This document shows, piece by piece, positions 1 through 10,413 of a DNA stretch of 64,000 nucleotides. The translations under genes were made by a program, and so were the position numbers. Every line of letters starts with the position of its first letter. Within the stretch, counting starts at the first letter, position 1. Source of the DNA: Arsukibacterium sp. UBA3155. GTDB lineage: Bacteria > Pseudomonadota > Gammaproteobacteria > Enterobacterales > Alteromonadaceae. Below the pieces are notes generated by a model. That model had not been told where the DNA came from. It made no database searches and saw only the letters and a list, made by a program, of their open reading frames with translations. The stretch covers positions 1 to 64,000 of the forward strand of contig DEYP01000003.1 of the NCBI GenBank assembly GCA_002364615.1, read 5' to 3'.

Positions 1-4
1 AACC

Positions 5-21
5 TTACTGCTAAGCAGTAA
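5..21 (-). terminator. hairpin just 3' of tRNA-Leu
   Basis: A perfect 7-bp inverted repeat (TTACTGC / GCAGTAA, 3-nt loop) begins immediately after the tRNA CCA end on the minus strand. It lacks a visible T tract inside the window, so it may be a terminator or a processing stem for the tRNA precursor. Confidence 0.4.
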
Positions 22-22
22 A

Positions 23-109
23 TGGTGCCCGGGGCCGGACTTGAACCGGCACGCTTTGTTAAGCGAGGGATTTTAAATCCCTTGTGTCTACCGATTTCAC
101 CACCCGGGC
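23..109 (-). tRNA. tRNA-Leu (anticodon UAA)
   Basis: Read on the minus strand this is an 87-nt class II tRNA. The acceptor stem is GCCCGGG/CCCGGGC followed by an encoded CCA, the D-arm contains the usual GG run, and the anticodon stem GGGA/TCCC encloses a loop with anticodon TAA. There is a variable arm typical of tRNA-Leu and a T-arm with GGTTCAAGTCC. Overall it closely resembles E. coli tRNA-Leu(UAA). It lies downstream of the DUF885 gene on the same strand but has its own promoter. The leu operon starts about 1.6 kb away on the other strand. Confidence 0.95.
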
Positions 110-150
110 AGAGTTGCGTTGCACTGAAAAGTGCTGGCAGAACGGCGCGC

Positions 151-179
151 ATAATAATGAACGCCGCCGGCTTATGCAA
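151..179 (-). promoter_or_regulatory. tRNA-Leu promoter with GC-rich discriminator
   Basis: On the minus strand TTGCAT (174-179) and TATTAT (151-156) are separated by exactly 17 bases and followed by a GCGCGCCG discriminator. That is the architecture of growth-rate and stringently controlled stable-RNA promoters. The expected start lies about 35 nt upstream of the mature tRNA. Regulation by ppGpp is inferred from the discriminator alone. Confidence 0.65.
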
Positions 180-188
180 GTAATTTAT

Positions 189-1499
189 TTACCATTCAAT
201 AGACGAAGGCACCCGGGGTGACGATAACAGCCGGGTAAACCGGGCCCAACGCTCGGCCTGATCATCCGTTTGCTCAACATAGTCTCTTACCAGTTGCTTA
301 CCCCAGTTATAGTTTATGACGTAAGCGCCATAGGTATCGAAAAAGCGTAGCCGCTGCCGTGCTTCGGCTTCACTGTTCAGGCTGTACTGTTGCAGCAAGG
401 CTACGGCACGTTCGCCATCAATATCGCCGTTAATATATTGGCGGGCAATTTCATTACCGGCATAGCTTAAGCGGTTCATTAACTGTAAAAAGGCCGCATA
501 TTCTGCTGCTTTTGCTGGATCCAGCCCGGCCAGCGGATACAACACATCGCGCTCAAACTGCATTTTCTGCTCGCCCGGAAACGCCATTTCAATGCCATAA
601 TTGGCGCTGCCTTCGGCTATCAGTGATTGCGGGCTGTATAGCGGATAAACGCTGAATTCCTGCCAGCCAAGCTCATCAACCAGCTTGTGTTCCAACAAGG
701 CGTTGTAAGTATGGTGCCCCGGGTAACCCTCATGGCAACCCAGGTCAACAGCACGGGAAATATCGATCGGCCGTTCACTGTTAATCTGAATTAAACTGTA
801 CGCTTTACCTTTGTACCAGTTGTAGCCGCTCCAGGGTTTATCCTGCACATATTCCAGGCTAAAATCTTCGTCCTCGGGCAGGCTAATGTGGGCCTGAGTG
901 CGCTGCTTACATTCTTCAATGGCTCGCTGAAATACCACATCAAGTTTATCGGCCGGGATCACAAAATTTTTGCGGTAAGCCACGACCCGCTCGGTTAAGT
1001 TGCCTTCTCCCGGCACCAGCTCGGCAATGCCTGCCAGCACTTCATCAAAATCTGTCAGGGTGTAATTGGGCGGCGTGGTGTCATACAAAGCCTGAGCCTG
1101 AGCTTCAAAATTCGCTTTTTTGCCGTTGCTCAGATGCTCAGCATGAAATGCCAGTGCCTGTAATTGCTTATCCAGATAATGCAGCCGCAATTTACGCATA
1201 TCGCTATCTGCCAGCGGCTGAGTATCAATTTTTTCAAGCAACGCCTTAGCCTCTGCGGCAATATCGGCTGCACTCATACCGCGGGCCACTGCCTCGTCGC
1301 GTAGTTGCCCGGGGCCATAATAAGCATCAACATAGTTGCTGTCATGCTCGCCCAGCGCTAATACCAGTTGCGTATACTGGCGGGCAATGTTGTCGACATC
1401 AACCGTTGCGGCAACCCGCGGCTCCGGCGCGTCACCACAGGCTGTTATCAGCATCAAGCTGGCGGAAAGTACCAATGGTTTAAACAGGCGTCGTTGCAT
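189..1499 (-). CDS. DUF885 family lipoprotein (putative zinc-dependent hydrolase)
   Basis: The protein has 436 residues. The N-terminus is a lipoprotein signal with lipobox I-T-A-C (lipidated Cys21), so it should be anchored in the periplasm or outer membrane. The DUF885 hallmark HEGYPGHH is at residues 255-262 and a downstream Glu sits in AEGSANYG (Glu295). Together they resemble a gluzincin-type HExxH...E metal site, though here the second His is spaced differently (HExxxxHH). DUF885 proteins are usually treated as putative peptidases or hydrolases; the substrate is unknown. The ATG is preceded by AAGGAAG at good spacing. The gene is monocistronic and divergent from the leu operon. No terminator is seen before the tRNA promoter, which begins within about 10 bp of the stop codon. 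Confidence 0.85.
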   Translation of the reverse strand: MQRRLFKPLVLSASLMLITACGDAPEPRVAATVDVDNIARQYTQLVLALGEHDSNYVDAYYGPGQLRDEAVARGMSAADIAAEAKALLEKIDTQPLADSDMRKLRLHYLDKQLQALAFHAEHLSNGKKANFEAQAQALYDTTPPNYTLTDFDEVLAGIAELVPGEGNLTERVVAYRKNFVIPADKLDVVFQRAIEECKQRTQAHISLPEDEDFSLEYVQDKPWSGYNWYKGKAYSLIQINSERPIDISRAVDLGCHEGYPGHHTYNALLEHKLVDELGWQEFSVYPLYSPQSLIAEGSANYGIEMAFPGEQKMQFERDVLYPLAGLDPAKAAEYAAFLQLMNRLSYAGNEIARQYINGDIDGERAVALLQQYSLNSEAEARQRLRFFDTYGAYVINYNWGKQLVRDYVEQTDDQAERWARFTRLLSSPRVPSSIEW

Positions 1500-1614
1500 A
1501 ATTAGCTTCCTTGGTTTGTTTTAGTTTTAATGAGTTAGAACATTATTATGTGCTTAAGCCTAGCGCGTAGCGTGCCTGCCAGCAACTTTTTCATGCGTTT
1601 AGCCATCTATACTG

Positions 1615-1643
1615 TTGCAGTTAAAAAATAACCGTGTTATTAC
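1615..1643 (+). promoter_or_regulatory. candidate leu operon promoter
   Basis: TTGCAG (1615-1620) and TATTAC (1638-1643) are separated by 17 bases. The predicted start near 1650 leaves a short leader before the attenuator peptide ATG at 1684, as expected for an attenuated leu operon. This is a consensus match only. Confidence 0.45.
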
Positions 1644-1683
1644 TATTGGCGTCTTGCTAAAAAGTAATCAATACGAGCAATTA

Positions 1684-1761
1684 ATGAATTTACAACGTTG
1701 CGTTTCTACTATCAGCCTCCTCGTGCTCCTCTGCGGCGCGCGGGGTGTGGTTTATTGGTAA
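1684..1761 (+). CDS. leuL: leu operon leader peptide
   Basis: A 25-codon ORF sits between the promoter and leuA. Translation gives an N-terminal MNLQRCVSTIS, then Leu-Leu-Val-Leu-Leu encoded CTC CTC GTG CTC CTC (1717-1731), and ends VVYW. Six of 25 residues are leucine and the run sits just ahead of RNA segments able to form competing helices. This is the classical arrangement of amino-acid-biosynthesis attenuators: a ribosome starved of charged Leu-tRNA stalls on the Leu codons and prevents termination. The ribosome binding site is weak. The peptide is presumably only a sensor. Confidence 0.9.
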   Translation: MNLQRCVSTISLLVLLCGARGVVYW

Positions 1762-1782
1762 AAAACGTAACGACCAATAACG

Positions 1783-1812
1783 AAAACCCCGTGCCACTGG
1801 CCGGGGTTTTTT
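1783..1812 (+). terminator. leu attenuator terminator (with competing antiterminator)
   Basis: AAAACCCCG (1783-1791) pairs with CGGGGTTTT (1802-1810), followed by more T: a Rho-independent terminator between leuL and leuA. The alternative helix is also present. Bases 1738-1746 at the 3' end of the leader peptide can pair with 1786-1794 over 9 bp (one G-U), using the left arm of the terminator. A ribosome stalled near 1717-1731 leaves 1738-1746 free and favours antitermination. A ribosome reaching the stop at 1759 covers it, so the terminator forms. Confidence 0.88.
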
Positions 1813-1872
1813 GCTTTTAAGTCCCCGCCACAGGTTGCAATCCAAACCGAAAAACGGAACAGGAAATACAAG

Positions 1873-4555
<2,683 letters not shown>

Positions 4556-4556
<1 letters not shown>

Positions 4557-5995
4557 TGGGCCAGGCCACTGCTAACGCACAAACCTTATATCAGAAAATC
4601 TATGCCAGCCATGTGGTCGGTAAGCTAAACCCCAGCACAGATTTGTTATACGTTGATCGTCATTTAATTCATGAGGTGACCTCGCCGCAGGCCTTTTCTG
4701 GTTTAAAGCTGGCGAAGCGCAGCGTGCGCCGGCCAGATTTAACCTTCGCCACCATGGACCACAATGTATCCACCCAGCGCCGCAGTATTGATGCGGCCGG
4801 TGAAACGTCACGGAAGCAGCTGGAAGCACTGGCGGCTAATTGCGATGAAAATCAGATCCCATTATTAGATTTAACCCACCCCGATCAGGGCATCGTCCAT
4901 GTCATTGGCCCCGAGCAGGGCTTAACCCAGCCGGGTATGATTATCGTCTGCGGTGACTCCCATACCTCTACTCATGGTGCCTTTGGTGCGCTGGCTTTTG
5001 GTATTGGCACCTCAGAAGTCGAGCATGTGCTTGCTACCCAAACCTTGCCGCAGCAGCAGGCCAAAACCTTAAAAGTCGAAATAAATGGCAAATTAAGCAG
5101 CCATGTTACGCCAAAAGACGTGATTATGGCGGTCATTGGCAAACTGGGCACTGCCGGCGGTAATGGCTATGTTGCGGAATTCTCTGGTAGTGCTATTCGC
5201 GCCATGAGCATGGAAGGACGGATGACCTTATGCAATATGAGCATTGAAATGGGCGCCAAAGCCGGCTTAATTGCCCCGGATGACACCACCTTTGCTTACA
5301 TAAAAGGCAAAGCCCATGCGCCCAAAGAAGAACATTGGCAAGGCGCAGTGCAATACTGGCAAAGCTTGTATTCAGACATTGATGCGGTGTTCGATCAGAC
5401 TGTTACGCTTGATGCCAGCAGTATTACGCCGCAAATTACCTGGGGCACTAACCCCGAGCAGGTCATGGCCGTTGACCAGAGCGTACCGGAACCTGCCAGC
5501 TTTACAGACCCAACCAAACGCGATGCCGCCGAGCGTGCCCTGGCCTATATGGGATTAGAGCCAGGGCAGAAGCTGACCGATTGCAAAGTAGATGTGGTAT
5601 TTATTGGCAGCTGCACCAACAGCCGGATTGAAGACTTACGCGCTGCCGCCAGCGTAGTGCAGGGTAAGCAGGTTGCTGCCGGCGTGCGGGCGTTAGTCGT
5701 ACCGGGCTCGGGCATGGTGAAACGCCAGGCTGAAAATGAAGGCCTGGCCAGTATTTTTAAAGACGCCGGTTTTGAATGGCGCGAACCCGGCTGCAGTATG
5801 TGCCTGGGCATGAATGATGACAGAGTTGCTGCCGGCGAGCGCTGCGCCTCGACCAGTAACCGCAACTTTGAAGGTCGCCAGGGCCGCGGTGCGCGCACCC
5901 ACCTGGTTAGCCCCGCCATGGCCGCTGCCGCTGCCATTGCCGGTAAGTTCGTTAATATCGCTGCCGCGACGACTGAAACAGGAGACCGGGCATGA
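4556..5995 (+). CDS. leuC: 3-isopropylmalate dehydratase large subunit
   Basis: LeuC is the [4Fe-4S]-bearing subunit of isopropylmalate isomerase, which interconverts 2- and 3-isopropylmalate through dehydration and rehydration. The 479-residue protein carries the cluster cysteines, one in [11 protein letters not shown] and two in the GCSMCLGMN motif, and the HTSTHGAFG segment. The N-terminus has about ten residues (GQATANAQT) ahead of the usual TLYQK start. An AGGAG site precedes the ATG, which overlaps the leuB stop. The 3' end overlaps the leuD start by 4 nt (ATGA), fitting the obligate LeuC-LeuD heterodimer. Confidence 0.97.
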
Positions 5996-6594
5996 GTAAG
6001 ATTTTTGCACAGGGTGTAGTATGCCCGCTGGATAAAAATAACGTGGATACTGATCAGATTATCCCAAAACAGTTTTTAACCAGCGTCAGCCGTGAGGGTT
6101 TTGGCCAGGCCATGTTTTTTGACTGGCGTTATTTAGCTGATGGCAGCCCCAATCCGGATTTTGTGATTAATAAGCCCGAGTATCAAGGCGCCAGCATCTT
6201 ACTAACCCGGGCTAACTTTGGTTGTGGCTCCAGCCGCGAACACGCGCCCTGGGCCATCCAGCAATCTGGCTTTAATGTGATTATTGCCGAAAGCTTTGCG
6301 GATATTTTCTTTAATAACAGCGTCAATAACGCCATGTTATTAATTCAGTTAAGTAAAACCAATATCGACCTGCTGTTTAATCGCTGCACTCAGGGGCCAC
6401 AGCACTGGCAAATTGATTTGCAAAGTCAGGAAATTATGTTCGGTAATAATGCCGCTATGGGCTTTAATATAGACGCCGATATTAAACAGCGGCTATTATC
6501 CGGCTTAGATTTTATCGGTAGCAGCGAGCAACTAAACCCGCAAATCACCGATTACGAGCAAAGCCGCAAAGCCAGCCAGCCCTGGCTGGGGTAA
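5992..6594 (+). CDS. leuD: 3-isopropylmalate dehydratase small subunit
   Basis: LeuD is the swivelling small subunit that completes the active site of isopropylmalate isomerase with LeuC. The 200-residue protein contains the [13 protein letters not shown] segment near the N-terminus and the [13 protein letters not shown] loop that binds substrate. Length and motif order match the bacterial family. The ATG overlaps the leuC stop by 4 nt and has an AGGAGA ribosome site. No clear terminator follows, so transcription may continue into the downstream small genes. Confidence 0.97.
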   Translation: MSKIFAQGVVCPLDKNNVDTDQIIPKQFLTSVSREGFGQAMFFDWRYLADGSPNPDFVINKPEYQGASILLTRANFGCGSSREHAPWAIQQSGFNVIIAESFADIFFNNSVNNAMLLIQLSKTNIDLLFNRCTQGPQHWQIDLQSQEIMFGNNAAMGFNIDADIKQRLLSGLDFIGSSEQLNPQITDYEQSRKASQPWLG

Positions 6595-6613
6595 ACCATA
6601 ACAGAGGAGCAAC

Positions 6614-6646
6614 ATGCAGCAACAACATTACGGTCGGTTACGATGA
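6614..6646 (+). CDS. possible 10-codon upstream mini-ORF
   Basis: A strong site (GAGGAGCAAC) precedes an ATG that opens a 10-codon ORF (MQQQHYGRLR). Its stop overlaps the start of the next gene as ATGA. The following gene has no ribosome site of its own at proper distance except this region. The short ORF could therefore deliver ribosomes to it by coupling, or simply be incidental. No function for the peptide is claimed. Confidence 0.3.
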   Translation: MQQQHYGRLR

Positions 6647-7041
6647 TGCTGAAAATGCTGCTTCTGACATTGCTGCTGGTACCCTTAAGCGCGCCAGCCA
6701 ACGAAATCGAGCCTTTTACGTCTGATGGCTGCAGCTTATTTCCCGATGGCACCCGCGAGCAAAATGATTTGTGGCTGGCATGTTGTACTGCGCACGACTA
6801 CGCATACTGGAAAGGCGGTACGTATCAGCAGCGCCTTGCTGCGGATAACGCGCTGCAGGCATGCGTAGCAAAAGTGGGAGAGCCTGAAATTGCCCGTCTT
6901 ATGCTGGCGGGCGTCAGAGTGGGTGGCACACCCTACTTGCCCACCAAATTTCGCTGGGGGTTTGGCTGGCCATATCCCAGAGGCTATAAAGCCCTGACAG
7001 CAGAAGAAATGGCACAAATAGCGCCGTTACAAATCGACTAA
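6643..7041 (+). CDS. exported small protein with phospholipase A2-like CCxxHD motif
   Basis: A 132-residue protein with a signal peptide (hydrophobic MMLKMLLLTLLLVPLSAPA, cleavage expected near residue 19). The mature part contains DGCSLFPDG, then a CCTAHDYAYW segment resembling the CCxxHxxC/HD active-site helix of secreted phospholipase A2 folds, and a conserved-looking RWGFGWPYPRGY segment. A PLA2-like fold is inferred from the CCxxHD motif alone; the calcium loop is not evident, so catalytic activity is uncertain. Two adjacent ATG codons (6643 and 6646) are possible starts. It lies 48 bp after leuD on the same strand and may be co-transcribed with the leu operon. Confidence 0.6.
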   Translation: MMLKMLLLTLLLVPLSAPANEIEPFTSDGCSLFPDGTREQNDLWLACCTAHDYAYWKGGTYQQRLAADNALQACVAKVGEPEIARLMLAGVRVGGTPYLPTKFRWGFGWPYPRGYKALTAEEMAQIAPLQID

Positions 7042-7070
7042 TTCAAATTCAGTTAATTAAAGGGGTAGGC

Positions 7071-7418
7071 ATGCCTAAACTGTTCTCCTACGGCACTTTA
7101 CAGCAAAAGAATGTGCAGCTGGCTAACTTTGGGCGGGAGCTTACGGGCAACAAAGACATTCTGCCGGGCTATGTTGTTGGTGAAATAGCCATTACCGACC
7201 TGCGGGTGCTTAAGGAAAGTGGCAAAGCCATTCACCCGATACTGCGCTTTACCGGCAATAGCAGTGATGAAGTAGCAGGCACCGTATTTGAGCTTACTGA
7301 CGCTGAGCTGGAACAGGCCGACGATTATGAAGTGGATGCTTATATCAGGGTAAGCGCCTGTTTGAAGTCCGGCACTGATTGCTGGATCTATGCTGCCGCA
7401 GCGCCTGAACTAAGGTAA
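7071..7418 (+). CDS. gamma-glutamylcyclotransferase-like (AIG2/GGCT) family protein
   Basis: A 115-residue cytoplasmic protein starting MPKLFSYGTLQ, the YGTL signature of the GGCT-like fold. A Glu in DDYEVDAYIRV corresponds to the family's catalytic acid region. Members act on gamma-glutamyl or related amide substrates, or are uncharacterised; the specific reaction cannot be told here. AAAGGGG lies upstream of the ATG. The next gene starts 7 bp after the stop, so the two are probably co-transcribed. Confidence 0.8.
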   Translation: MPKLFSYGTLQQKNVQLANFGRELTGNKDILPGYVVGEIAITDLRVLKESGKAIHPILRFTGNSSDEVAGTVFELTDAELEQADDYEVDAYIRVSACLKSGTDCWIYAAAAPELR

Positions 7419-7424
7419 ACCGGT

Positions 7425-8015
7425 ATGGCTGAAGATAATGCTGCGTTACTGGCCAGCGTTCGTCAATGCACCTTATGTGCGCCACTTTTGCCGCTGGAAC
7501 CAAAACCGATATTACAGTGGCATCCGGCCGCCCGCATTCTGATAGCAGGCCAGGCTCCGGGTAAGAAAGCACATGATGCAGCAGTGCCTTTCGCTGATGC
7601 CAGCGGTGAGCGCTTGCGTTCGTGGCTGGGATTAACTGCTGCTCAGTTTTATAACCCCCGGCTGGTGGCGATTTTACCGATGGGCTTTTGTTTTCCGGGT
7701 ACCGGCAAAAGCGGCGATTTACCACCGCGACCAGAGTGTGCAGCAACCTGGCAGCAAGCCTTATTGCAGCAGTTAACCCAACTGCAGCTAACGGTGGTTA
7801 TTGGCAAGTATGCGCAGGCTTATCACCTGGCCGACGCTAAACCGACACTGACGGCGACCGTTGCCAGCTGGCAGGATTACTGGCCTCAGAAAATACCCTT
7901 GCCTCATCCCAGCCCACGCAACAATATCTGGCTTAAACGTAATCCGTGGTTCGTGGAAGATCTGCTACCGGTGCTGCAAATTAGAGTGCAACAGATACTG
8001 GCGAGTGGAGAGTGA
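7425..8015 (+). CDS. uracil-DNA glycosylase superfamily protein
   Basis: The 196-residue protein contains the superfamily motif 1 region AGQAPGKKAH (residues 41-50) and the motif 2-like HPSPRN (from residue 161), the two loops that shape the base-flipping pocket. A CxxC pair (Cys15, Cys18) is present near the N-terminus, but I do not see the full four-cysteine iron-sulphur set of families 4 and 5. It therefore resembles the short single-domain UDG-like proteins often annotated simply as uracil-DNA glycosylase family protein. Activity on uracil is inferred from the family, not shown. Confidence 0.8.
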   Translation: MAEDNAALLASVRQCTLCAPLLPLEPKPILQWHPAARILIAGQAPGKKAHDAAVPFADASGERLRSWLGLTAAQFYNPRLVAILPMGFCFPGTGKSGDLPPRPECAATWQQALLQQLTQLQLTVVIGKYAQAYHLADAKPTLTATVASWQDYWPQKIPLPHPSPRNNIWLKRNPWFVEDLLPVLQIRVQQILASGE

Positions 8016-8103
8016 GTAAAAGTGTCACAGAATACCGCATCATAGCTTGTATTTCTGGCCACGAATCGCTAGTTTGGCTGCTTAATTAACAGGAATGTAA
8101 TCT

Positions 8104-9354
8104 ATGTTGTACCGAGTATTTTGCGGCTTAGTAATAATGCTGGCTCAGCCGGCTGTGGCTGACACCGCGCAAAGTGTGTTCAATAATTATCAGGATGCGC
8201 TTATTCAAGTGCAGGTAATAGAAAACCAGACTCAGCGCAAGTCAGCAATAGGCAGTGGCTTTTATGTCAGTGACGATTTATTGATCACCAACTACCATGT
8301 TATCGCTGAGAAAATTCAGTCTGAACAACAATATCAGCTGATGGCTAACCTGGGTGATGACAATAAACAACAACTGCAAATTATCGCCGTCGACGTCATT
8401 AACGATTTAGCCCTGCTGCGTACCCCGCAAAAACAAAACCGCCAGTTTACCCTTGCCAGCAATTTACCTGCTCAGGGTGAGCAGGTGTTCAGCCTGGGTA
8501 ACCCCCATGATTTAGGCATGGTGGTGGTGCCGGGTACGTTTAATGGTATGAAACAGCAAAGCTTTTACCCAAGGTTACATGTAACAGGCTCAATAAACCC
8601 AGGCATGAGCGGCGGACCCAGTGTTAATAGCAATAGTGAAGTAATTGGGGTTAATGTGGCTACCGCAGGCAACCAAATCGGCTTTGTCGTACCGGTTGCG
8701 CAGGTCAATGCCTTGCTGGCCGGTGCCAACAGCACTGCGCCAGAAATAGACACATTGAAACAGCAAATTCTGCAACAGTTACTGACCAATCAGCAGCAAA
8801 TGCTTAGCCCGATGCTAAGCGAACAATGGCAAATGCAGCCGCTTGGTAAGGGCCTGGTGCCGGCAGATATCGCACCTTTTGTGCAATGCTGGGGCCACGC
8901 GACAGAGCTTGAGCAAAATAATGGTATTGATACCGCCACAGCCAGTTGTGGTCAGAGCGAGCAAATTTACCTGAACTCCGGCCTGACCACCGGTAAACTG
9001 GAAATGCAATTCGAATGGCTGGACGGTAAAGATTTATCCCCCTTGAAATTTAACCACCATTATCAAAACCGGATAAGTTATAGCGGTGCCGACAACCGCG
9101 CCGGTAAGCATGATGTCACGGGCTTTAATTGCCATAGTGATATTGTCGCGATGGCGGGCAAGGCCAGCCGGGTTATTTTTTGTGTTCGCGCCTATAAAGA
9201 GTACCCCCAGTTATTTGATGCCTTGTATCTGGCCGCTACCGTCGCTGATGGCCAGCAAGGCTTTATTAGTCATTTTACCCTGGCCGGAGTAACCCAGGAA
9301 AATGCCACAGCCTTTGCCCGTAAATTTATGGAGGCCGTGGTATGGCAATCCTGA
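8104..9354 (+). CDS. exported trypsin-like serine protease (S1/DegP-like domain)
   Basis: A 416-residue protein with a signal peptide (cleavage expected near residue 19). The N-terminal half is a chymotrypsin-fold protease with a readable triad: His65 in LLITNYHVI, Asp101 in INDLALL, Ser169 in NPGMSGGP. There is no PDZ domain. The C-terminal 200 residues are an unrecognised domain with several cysteines, where a substrate- or partner-binding module would sit. Its last 13 nt overlap the start of the FHA protein gene, implying coupled translation and a joint function in the envelope. Confidence 0.85.
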   Translation: MLYRVFCGLVIMLAQPAVADTAQSVFNNYQDALIQVQVIENQTQRKSAIGSGFYVSDDLLITNYHVIAEKIQSEQQYQLMANLGDDNKQQLQIIAVDVINDLALLRTPQKQNRQFTLASNLPAQGEQVFSLGNPHDLGMVVVPGTFNGMKQQSFYPRLHVTGSINPGMSGGPSVNSNSEVIGVNVATAGNQIGFVVPVAQVNALLAGANSTAPEIDTLKQQILQQLLTNQQQMLSPMLSEQWQMQPLGKGLVPADIAPFVQCWGHATELEQNNGIDTATASCGQSEQIYLNSGLTTGKLEMQFEWLDGKDLSPLKFNHHYQNRISYSGADNRAGKHDVTGFNCHSDIVAMAGKASRVIFCVRAYKEYPQLFDALYLAATVADGQQGFISHFTLAGVTQENATAFARKFMEAVVWQS

Positions 9355-10337
9355 TTGAGTTGTTAAATAGCCAGGGCCGGGTCACCGAGCGTCATAAATT
9401 TAACCAGCCACAAATTAGTCTGGGCAGGGGATACAACAACGATATTATCTTGCTGGATCCACACAGTTGCGCCGAACACGCCGTATTGACCCTGAACGAC
9501 CAGCAACAATGGCAGCTAACGGATATGGACTCGGTAAACGGCATGCTTAACCAGCGCGGGCAGCGGGTTAAGCAACAGCCCATAACGCAGTCTGGTCAGC
9601 AATTTACCCTTGGCAAGCAGCGGTTAAGGGTGGTCTTCAGTGATCACCCGGTGCCGGCAACCCAACGTTTACAGCCAGCTGAGCGGCTGTTTCAATGGCT
9701 TGGCTCACCACTGGTGCTAATTGTGGCGCTGTTACTGGTGGCAATTAGCTTGGGTTATGAATTCTGGCTGGACGGCATTGGCGAAGACAGTCAGTGGCAA
9801 AAACAACTACTGCTTATTCCCTTTCTCTTATTGATGTTTGCCCTGTGGCCCTTGTTGCTGGCACTGTGGGCTCGCTTCAGTAACCGCGAACCGCGCCTGA
9901 AACCGCTATTAGCGTTGACATTTTGCCTGTTAGTCATCTGGGCCGGCTGGGATATTCTGGCGGCGCTGCTTAATTTTAACCTGAACAATAGCATGCTTAC
10001 TCGAGGCTTAAGTTACTTACTCCCTACCTTACTGCTGCTGGTGTTTTTCTGGTTTAGCTTTGCCTTAGTGAATATTCAGCGCCGCTGGCTGCATATTGGT
10101 CTGACTTTGCTGTTCAGTAGCTTATACTGGGTATACCCATGGCTTGAATATTCCGATGCCCACTACTCGCCTCAATTTGAGCATCAATTGTTGCCTCAGG
10201 TTTTGTTATTGCGCCAGCCAACCGCTACCGACATTTTTATGGAGAAAACTGAGCTGCTATTTACCAACACTGCGGCTAAAGCAGAAAAAGACCGGGTTGA
10301 AAAGGCTGCAAAAAGAAGCAATGCCCCAGAGGCTTAG
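9342..10337 (+). CDS. FHA-domain integral membrane protein
   Basis: The 331-residue protein starts with a forkhead-associated domain (residues about 3-100). The phosphothreonine-binding signatures are present: GR at 28-29, the S-x-x-x-H block at 42-46 and N66-G67. The remainder (about 120-290) holds four to five hydrophobic segments and a short charged C-terminal tail. The FHA domain is predicted cytoplasmic, reading phospho-Thr signals, while the overlapping upstream gene encodes a periplasmic protease. This suggests a trans-membrane signalling or regulated proteolysis pair. I know no named system with exactly this composition. Confidence 0.85.
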   Translation: MAILIELLNSQGRVTERHKFNQPQISLGRGYNNDIILLDPHSCAEHAVLTLNDQQQWQLTDMDSVNGMLNQRGQRVKQQPITQSGQQFTLGKQRLRVVFSDHPVPATQRLQPAERLFQWLGSPLVLIVALLLVAISLGYEFWLDGIGEDSQWQKQLLLIPFLLLMFALWPLLLALWARFSNREPRLKPLLALTFCLLVIWAGWDILAALLNFNLNNSMLTRGLSYLLPTLLLLVFFWFSFALVNIQRRWLHIGLTLLFSSLYWVYPWLEYSDAHYSPQFEHQLLPQVLLLRQPTATDIFMEKTELLFTNTAAKAEKDRVEKAAKRSNAPEA

Positions 10338-10352
10338 CTAAAAAGTGCCGTT

Positions 10353-10380
10353 AAAAAAAGGCAGCCTGGCTGCCTTTTTT
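10353..10380. terminator. bidirectional terminator
   Basis: GGCAGC (10360-10365) pairs with GCTGCC (10369-10374). The stem is flanked by seven A on the left and six T on the right, so it works on both strands. It lies between the converging FHA and DUF945-like genes and should terminate both. Confidence 0.9.
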
Positions 10381-10413
10381 CGGTTGCGGGTACCTCACTA
10401 ACGCGCTGCCAGA

